A stretch of DNA of 64,000 bases from Candidatus Onthocola gallistercoris (GTDB lineage: Bacteria; Bacillota; Clostridia; Lachnospirales; Lachnospiraceae). Below the pieces are notes generated by a model, which saw only the letters and a list, made by a program, of their open reading frames with translations, was not told the DNA's origin and did no database searches. Positions 60,232 to 64,000 of the stretch are shown here, in pieces. The first letter of the stretch is position 1. Each line of letters opens with the position of its first letter. The stretch is from assembly GCA_018715345.1 (NCBI GenBank), contig DVLT01000024.1, positions 1 through 64,000 on the forward strand, written 5' to 3'. The translations under genes were made by a program, and so were the position numbers.

Positions 60232-61711
60232 GGAAGCAAAGGAAGAGATCAAACATACCGTCCAGGCATATCTGGCAAAGGATGGTTTTGGCAACTACAA
60301 AATAGAAGTATCCCATCAAAGACCCATTTTGCTGATGGGACCGCCGGGGATCGGTAAGACGGCCATCATGGAACAGATTGCCGGTGAATGCCATATCGGT
60401 TTGGTATCTTATACCATTACCCATCACACAAGGCAGAGCGCCATTGGTTTACCGGTGATCGAACATCGGGAATTTGGAGGAAAACCTTATACAGTGACCG
60501 AGTATACCATGAGCGAGATCATCGCTTCTGTATATCAGCAGATCGAAAAAAGCGGTCATAAAGAAGGCATCCTTTTTATTGATGAGATCAACTGTGTGTC
60601 GGAAACACTGGCGCCCACCATGCTCCAGTTTTTACAGGGCAAGACCTTTGGGACCCATCGGGTCCCCGATGGGTGGCTCATTGTTGCGGCAGGCAATCCA
60701 CCGGAGTATAATAAATCGGTGAAAGAATTTGACATTGTCACCTTGGATCGGGTGCGGAAGATCGATGTGGAAGAGGATCTGGGCGTATGGAAGGAATATG
60801 CTTACACAAATGGGGTGGATGGCAGTATCATTTCTTATTTGGACGTACGGCGGGATAATTTTTACACCGTGGAAACCACGGTGGATGGCAAACGTTTTGT
60901 GACAGCCCGTGGATGGGAAGATTTATCACAGCTTTTAAAAGTCTATCAGGAACTGGATATCCCGGTCACAGAAGAGGTGGTAGGTCAATATATACAACAT
61001 CCGGCCATTGCCAGAGAGTTTGCGGCATATTTGGAACTTTACCGAAAATATGAAAAGGATTATAATATTGAAGACATTCTGGAAGGCAAGATCCGCCAGA
61101 CGGCCATAGATCGGTTGTCGGATGCGCCCTTTGATGAAAAACTGAGTATCATCGGGCTTCTCGCCAGCCGACTATCCGATGGCTTTGCCCAGTGCAAGGT
61201 AACAGATATGGTGACAGACAGGCATTATAGTCTGCTTAAAGAACTGAAGGCCGATCCGACGGATACGTTTCTTGAAAAAACATTGGAACAACTCCAGGCT
61301 GAAATGGAAGAAGCCAAAGAACTTCCCGGATCAGATAAGACGGCCCGCCAGGCGGCCCAGCAGTTGTGCGCCGTGGTGGAAGAAGATCGGAAGATGTTTG
61401 CCGCCGGCGGTTTTGACACGGTGCGGACAGTTTTTTCTGTCAGTGTGGCTGAACGGAAAAAACAGCTCACCACGTGGAAAAAGGCGTTGGATGAAAGCTT
61501 CCGTTTTGTGGAGTCTGCCTTTGGGGAGAGCCAGGAGATGGTCGCCTTTATCACAGAATTAAACAGCAGTCCCTTTGTTCTATGGTTTGTTTCAGAAATG
61601 GGCTGCGACAAATATTTCAAATACAATGAAAGCCTGCTCCATGATAAGCGGCAGCAGGACATCATGAAGGATATAAAGGATTTGGAGATACCCTTAAGTT
61701 TACTGTCATAG
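60221..61711 (+). CDS. MoxR-type AAA+ ATPase
   Basis: A 496-residue AAA+ protein of the MoxR/YeaC kind. Walker A is GPPGIGKTA at residues 40-48, Walker B ILFIDEIN with Asp121-Glu122, sensor 1 LIVAAGNPPEYN, the Arg finger region LDRVRKIDVEED. The last 200 residues are helical (EKTLEQLQAEMEEAKELPG and onward) with no known domain, making it longer than a usual MoxR (about 320). I use ATG 60221, after GGAGTGA; GTG 60212 is the alternative. MoxR proteins work as chaperone-like ATPases with VWA proteins; the overlap with the VWA gene supports such a pair here. The client is unknown. Confidence 0.88.
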   Translation: MNIKEAKEEIKHTVQAYLAKDGFGNYKIEVSHQRPILLMGPPGIGKTAIMEQIAGECHIGLVSYTITHHTRQSAIGLPVIEHREFGGKPYTVTEYTMSEIIASVYQQIEKSGHKEGILFIDEINCVSETLAPTMLQFLQGKTFGTHRVPDGWLIVAAGNPPEYNKSVKEFDIVTLDRVRKIDVEEDLGVWKEYAYTNGVDGSIISYLDVRRDNFYTVETTVDGKRFVTARGWEDLSQLLKVYQELDIPVTEEVVGQYIQHPAIAREFAAYLELYRKYEKDYNIEDILEGKIRQTAIDRLSDAPFDEKLSIIGLLASRLSDGFAQCKVTDMVTDRHYSLLKELKADPTDTFLEKTLEQLQAEMEEAKELPGSDKTARQAAQQLCAVVEEDRKMFAAGGFDTVRTVFSVSVAERKKQLTTWKKALDESFRFVESAFGESQEMVAFITELNSSPFVLWFVSEMGCDKYFKYNESLLHDKRQQDIMKDIKDLEIPLSLLS

Positions 61712-61724
61712 GAGGTACAAAAGA

Positions 61725-63101
61725 GTGAAAGAGAACGCATGGACAACTTATTCAGAAAAAGACTTGGAAATGCTGGAAGCCTTGATGAACGGTTATAAGG
61801 CATTTCTGACCACGTCAAAGACCGAAAGAGAATGCGCAGCCAATATTGTGGATATGGCGTCACGGAGCGGCTATGTGAGCCTTGAACAGGTGATCAAAAC
61901 CGGGACAGTATTAAGACCCGGGGATAAAGTATATGCCACTCTCATGGGGAAAATGGTCATCCTGGCCCACATGGGAGAGCAGCCTTTGACGGAAGGGGTC
62001 AATATCATCGGATCCCATATGGATTCTCCCAGGCTGGATGTCAAGCAAAATCCCCTTTATGAAGAATCCGGACTGGCTTATTTGGATACGCATTATTATG
62101 GCGGCATAAAGAAATACCAGTGGACAACCGTACCCATGGCCCTCCACGGTGTGATCATCAAAAAGGATGGAACATGTGTGCCGGTGAATATCGGTGAAGG
62201 GACAGACGATCCGGTATTTTGCATCAGTGATCTGCTCGTCCATTTGGCCAATGCCCAGACCAATAAAAAGGCCGTTGATTTTATTGAAGGAGAAAAACTG
62301 GATGTGCTGATCGGCAGCCGACCGCTGGCCGGGGAGAAAAAGAACGCGGTAAAGGCCAATATTTTAAAGCTGTTGAAAGAAAAGTACGATGTGGAAGAGG
62401 ATGATTTTATTTCCGCTGAGATCGAAGTGGTCCCGGCGGGAGCGGCTCGGGATTTCGGCCTGGATCGGAGTATGATCCTGTCCTATGGGCAAGATGACAA
62501 AGTATGTGTTTACACTTCTTTGATGGCGCTGCTTGCCCAGGAAAAGATCAGCAGGACAAGCATCGCCTTGTTCGTGGATAAGGAAGAGACAGGAAGTTTG
62601 GGGGCTACAGGTATGCAGTCCCGCTTTTTTGAAAATACCATGGCGGAACTTTTAAATGCCTGCGGTCAGTATTCGGAGCTGGCTTTGAGACGGACGCTCA
62701 GCAGCTCTTTCATGCTTTCCGCCGATGTATGCGCGGCCTACGATCCGCTTTATGGGGATGCTTTTGAAAAGAAAAATATTGCATATTTTGGACAAGGTGT
62801 GGCTTTCAACAAATATACAGGCGCACGGGGCAAGAGCGGTACCAACGATGCCAATGCGGAATATGTGGCTAAACTGCGCCGGATCATGGATGACAATAAC
62901 GTGGCCTTCCAGACAGCGGAGCTTGGAAAGGTGGATGCCGGCGGCGGCGGGACCATCGCCTACATTCTGGCGCTCTATGGGATGAACGTGATGGATTGCG
63001 GCGTGCCTGTCATGAGTATGCATGCGCCATGGGAGATCTGCAGCAAGTCAGATATTTATGAAACAGAAAAAGCATATGAAGCATTTTACAAAGACTGTTA
63101 G
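61725..63101 (+). CDS. M18 family aspartyl aminopeptidase
   Basis: A 458-residue zinc aminopeptidase that removes N-terminal acidic residues in the cytoplasm. Metal ligands are visible: His in IIGSHMDSPRLD, Asp of TDDPVF region, Glu-Glu in DKEETGSLGATG, Asp in MLSADVCAAYD and His in MSMHAPWEICS. The start is GTG at 61725, nine bases after AGGAGG. It follows MoxR after 13 bases and may be carried in the same transcript. Length and motifs fit the family fully. Confidence 0.95.
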   Translation: MKENAWTTYSEKDLEMLEALMNGYKAFLTTSKTERECAANIVDMASRSGYVSLEQVIKTGTVLRPGDKVYATLMGKMVILAHMGEQPLTEGVNIIGSHMDSPRLDVKQNPLYEESGLAYLDTHYYGGIKKYQWTTVPMALHGVIIKKDGTCVPVNIGEGTDDPVFCISDLLVHLANAQTNKKAVDFIEGEKLDVLIGSRPLAGEKKNAVKANILKLLKEKYDVEEDDFISAEIEVVPAGAARDFGLDRSMILSYGQDDKVCVYTSLMALLAQEKISRTSIALFVDKEETGSLGATGMQSRFFENTMAELLNACGQYSELALRRTLSSSFMLSADVCAAYDPLYGDAFEKKNIAYFGQGVAFNKYTGARGKSGTNDANAEYVAKLRRIMDDNNVAFQTAELGKVDAGGGGTIAYILALYGMNVMDCGVPVMSMHAPWEICSKSDIYETEKAYEAFYKDC

Positions 63102-63117
63102 AAAGGCGGGAGGAAAC

Positions 63118-64000
63118 ATGACAAAGATAGATATTATTTCCGGCTTTTTGGGAGCTGGGAAAACCACATTGATCAAAAAGCTGCTGAAGGAAGCGCTGGA
63201 TGGCGAACAGGTGGTGCTCATTGAGAATGAATTTGGAGAGATCGGTATTGACGGCGGTTTTCTGAAAGAAGCAGGTGTGCAGATCACGGAGATGAACTCC
63301 GGATGTATCTGCTGTTCATTGGTGGGAGATTTTGGAACAGCGCTCCAGCAGGTGATCCGTGATTATCATCCGGATCGGGTTGTGATCGAACCGTCGGGCG
63401 TTGGAAAACTTTCCGATGTGATCCGCGCTGTGATGAATGTGTCCGAAGATGTGGAGATGGAACTGAACAGCTACACGGCTGTGGTGGATGGCCAGAAGTG
63501 CAAGATGTACATGAAGAATTTCGGAGAGTTTTTCAATAACCAGATCGAAAGCGCCAAAACCATCGTTTTGAGCCGGACACAGAAATTAAGCGAAGAAAAG
63601 CTGGAGGCTTGTGTCAATCTGCTCAGAGAGCATAACCGTGAAGCGACCATTATCACCACGCCGTGGGATGATATGGATGGAAAGAAGATACTGGCGGCCA
63701 TGGAAGAGCCCAATAACTTCACTTTGGCTTTGCTGGAGGAAGAAGAGATATGTCCGTCATGCGGCCATCACCATGGTGAAGGTGAGGAATGCCATGAGCA
63801 TCATCACGATCATGAGCATCATCACGACCACGATCATCATGATCATGAGCATCATCATGACCACGACCATCATCATCACCATGCCGATGAGGTGTTTACC
63901 AGCTGGGGAAGAGAAACAGCAAGAAAATTTGACCGGGATACAATGGATATGATACTGGATGTGCTTTCCCATACAGACGACTATGGCACCATCCTGCGGG
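63118..64000 (+). CDS. CobW/COG0523 metal-chaperone GTPase with His-rich segment (3' end outside window)
   Basis: The first 294 residues of a G3E GTPase, open to the window end. Seen are the P-loop GFLGAGKTT (residues 9-17), the metal-binding CxCC in NSGCICCSLVG, the Glu of LIENEFGEIGIDGG, VIEPSGVG and LSRTQKLS (the base-recognition motif, TQK instead of the usual NKxD). Residues about 217-262 contain CPSCGHHHGEGEECHEHHHD and then some 30 His with Asp and Glu, a strong metal-binding linker. Such proteins deliver zinc, cobalt or nickel to client enzymes. The AGGAG site is five bases before the ATG. The preceding aminopeptidase is a zinc enzyme, which may be chance. Confidence 0.92.
   Translation, partial: MTKIDIISGFLGAGKTTLIKKLLKEALDGEQVVLIENEFGEIGIDGGFLKEAGVQITEMNSGCICCSLVGDFGTALQQVIRDYHPDRVVIEPSGVGKLSDVIRAVMNVSEDVEMELNSYTAVVDGQKCKMYMKNFGEFFNNQIESAKTIVLSRTQKLSEEKLEACVNLLREHNREATIITTPWDDMDGKKILAAMEEPNNFTLALLEEEEICPSCGHHHGEGEECHEHHHDHEHHHDHDHHDHEHHHDHDHHHHHADEVFTSWGRETARKFDRDTMDMILDVLSHTDDYGTILR

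Noticed and set aside
63757-63972. Repeated CATCATGA-like units that look like tandem DNA repeats or a short array
   Set aside because: They are His/Asp codons in the frame of the CobW gene, with no spacers, so not a CRISPR array or a separate minus-strand gene.

Overview
The window looks like the chromosome of a strictly anaerobic, spore-forming, butyrate-producing Clostridia member, most probably Lachnospirales (moderate GC, about 48% by eye). Reasons: an IspH-S1 fusion, DapL, the sporulation genes spoIIM and a DacB-like carboxypeptidase, a class III ribonucleotide reductase, Re-type citrate synthase, thiolase next to a butyryl-CoA:acetate CoA-transferase, Rex, and a split purH. Intergenic gaps are short (none above 300 bp) and promoters are consensus-like. 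I see no rRNA, tRNA, insertion sequence, prophage or CRISPR array; this is core chromosome rather than an island.

Layout. 1-2.4 kb: 3' end of leuS, then two minus-strand genes, one a tiny Cys-rich protein with a sigma-K-like promoter. 2.5-5.6 kb: mnmM, a small HTH regulator, galE and an intracellular-type subtilase. 5.8-9.3 kb: icd, Re-citrate synthase and a GntR repressor, a 2-oxoglutarate-forming module with a perfect 26-bp operator over its promoter. 9.4-16.5 kb: divergent ABC-F and rex, then acpS-nnr-alr-mazF-corC. 16.6-24.3 kb: yebC, nudF, spoIIM, xerD, aroF (minus), a degenerate site-2 protease, scpA-scpB, dacB. 24.4-29.7 kb: a five-gene biotin-dependent, sodium-pump operon that carries both an acyl-CoA carboxyltransferase and a pyruvate/oxaloacetate carboxyltransferase. 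29.8-33.8 kb (minus): nrdD with a fused redoxin and NrdR boxes, and a MocR regulator. 34-36.8 kb: thlA with a Rex operator, then but. 36.9-45.7 kb: a flavoprotein, cmk, ispH-S1, a membrane protein, a convergent RNase H-like nuclease, a CmpB-like membrane protein, ruvA-ruvB, zapA. 45.9-53.6 kb: a U32 protein, a SEDS protein with a class B PBP, a Nudix enzyme and a tandem PPK2. 53.8-57 kb: dapL (minus) with an ARG box, then the split purine pair. 57.2-64 kb: tcdA, an LRR protein, a VWA protein, a MoxR ATPase, an M18 aminopeptidase and the start of a His-rich CobW GTPase.

How the parts fit. Icd plus Re-citrate synthase make 2-oxoglutarate; thlA and but are the entry and exit steps of butyrate formation and Rex, encoded here, is predicted to tie thlA to the NADH/NAD ratio. 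The biotin operon couples carboxyl transfer to a sodium gradient. Predicted regulatory links visible directly in the DNA are GntR on citrate synthase, Rex on thlA, NrdR on nrdD, ArgR on dapL and the sporulation sigma factors on spoIIM and the Cys-rich protein. The least explained gene set is the LRR / VWA-DUF2201 / MoxR trio at 57.9-61.7 kb. All functional calls are from reading the sequence; no database search was run.
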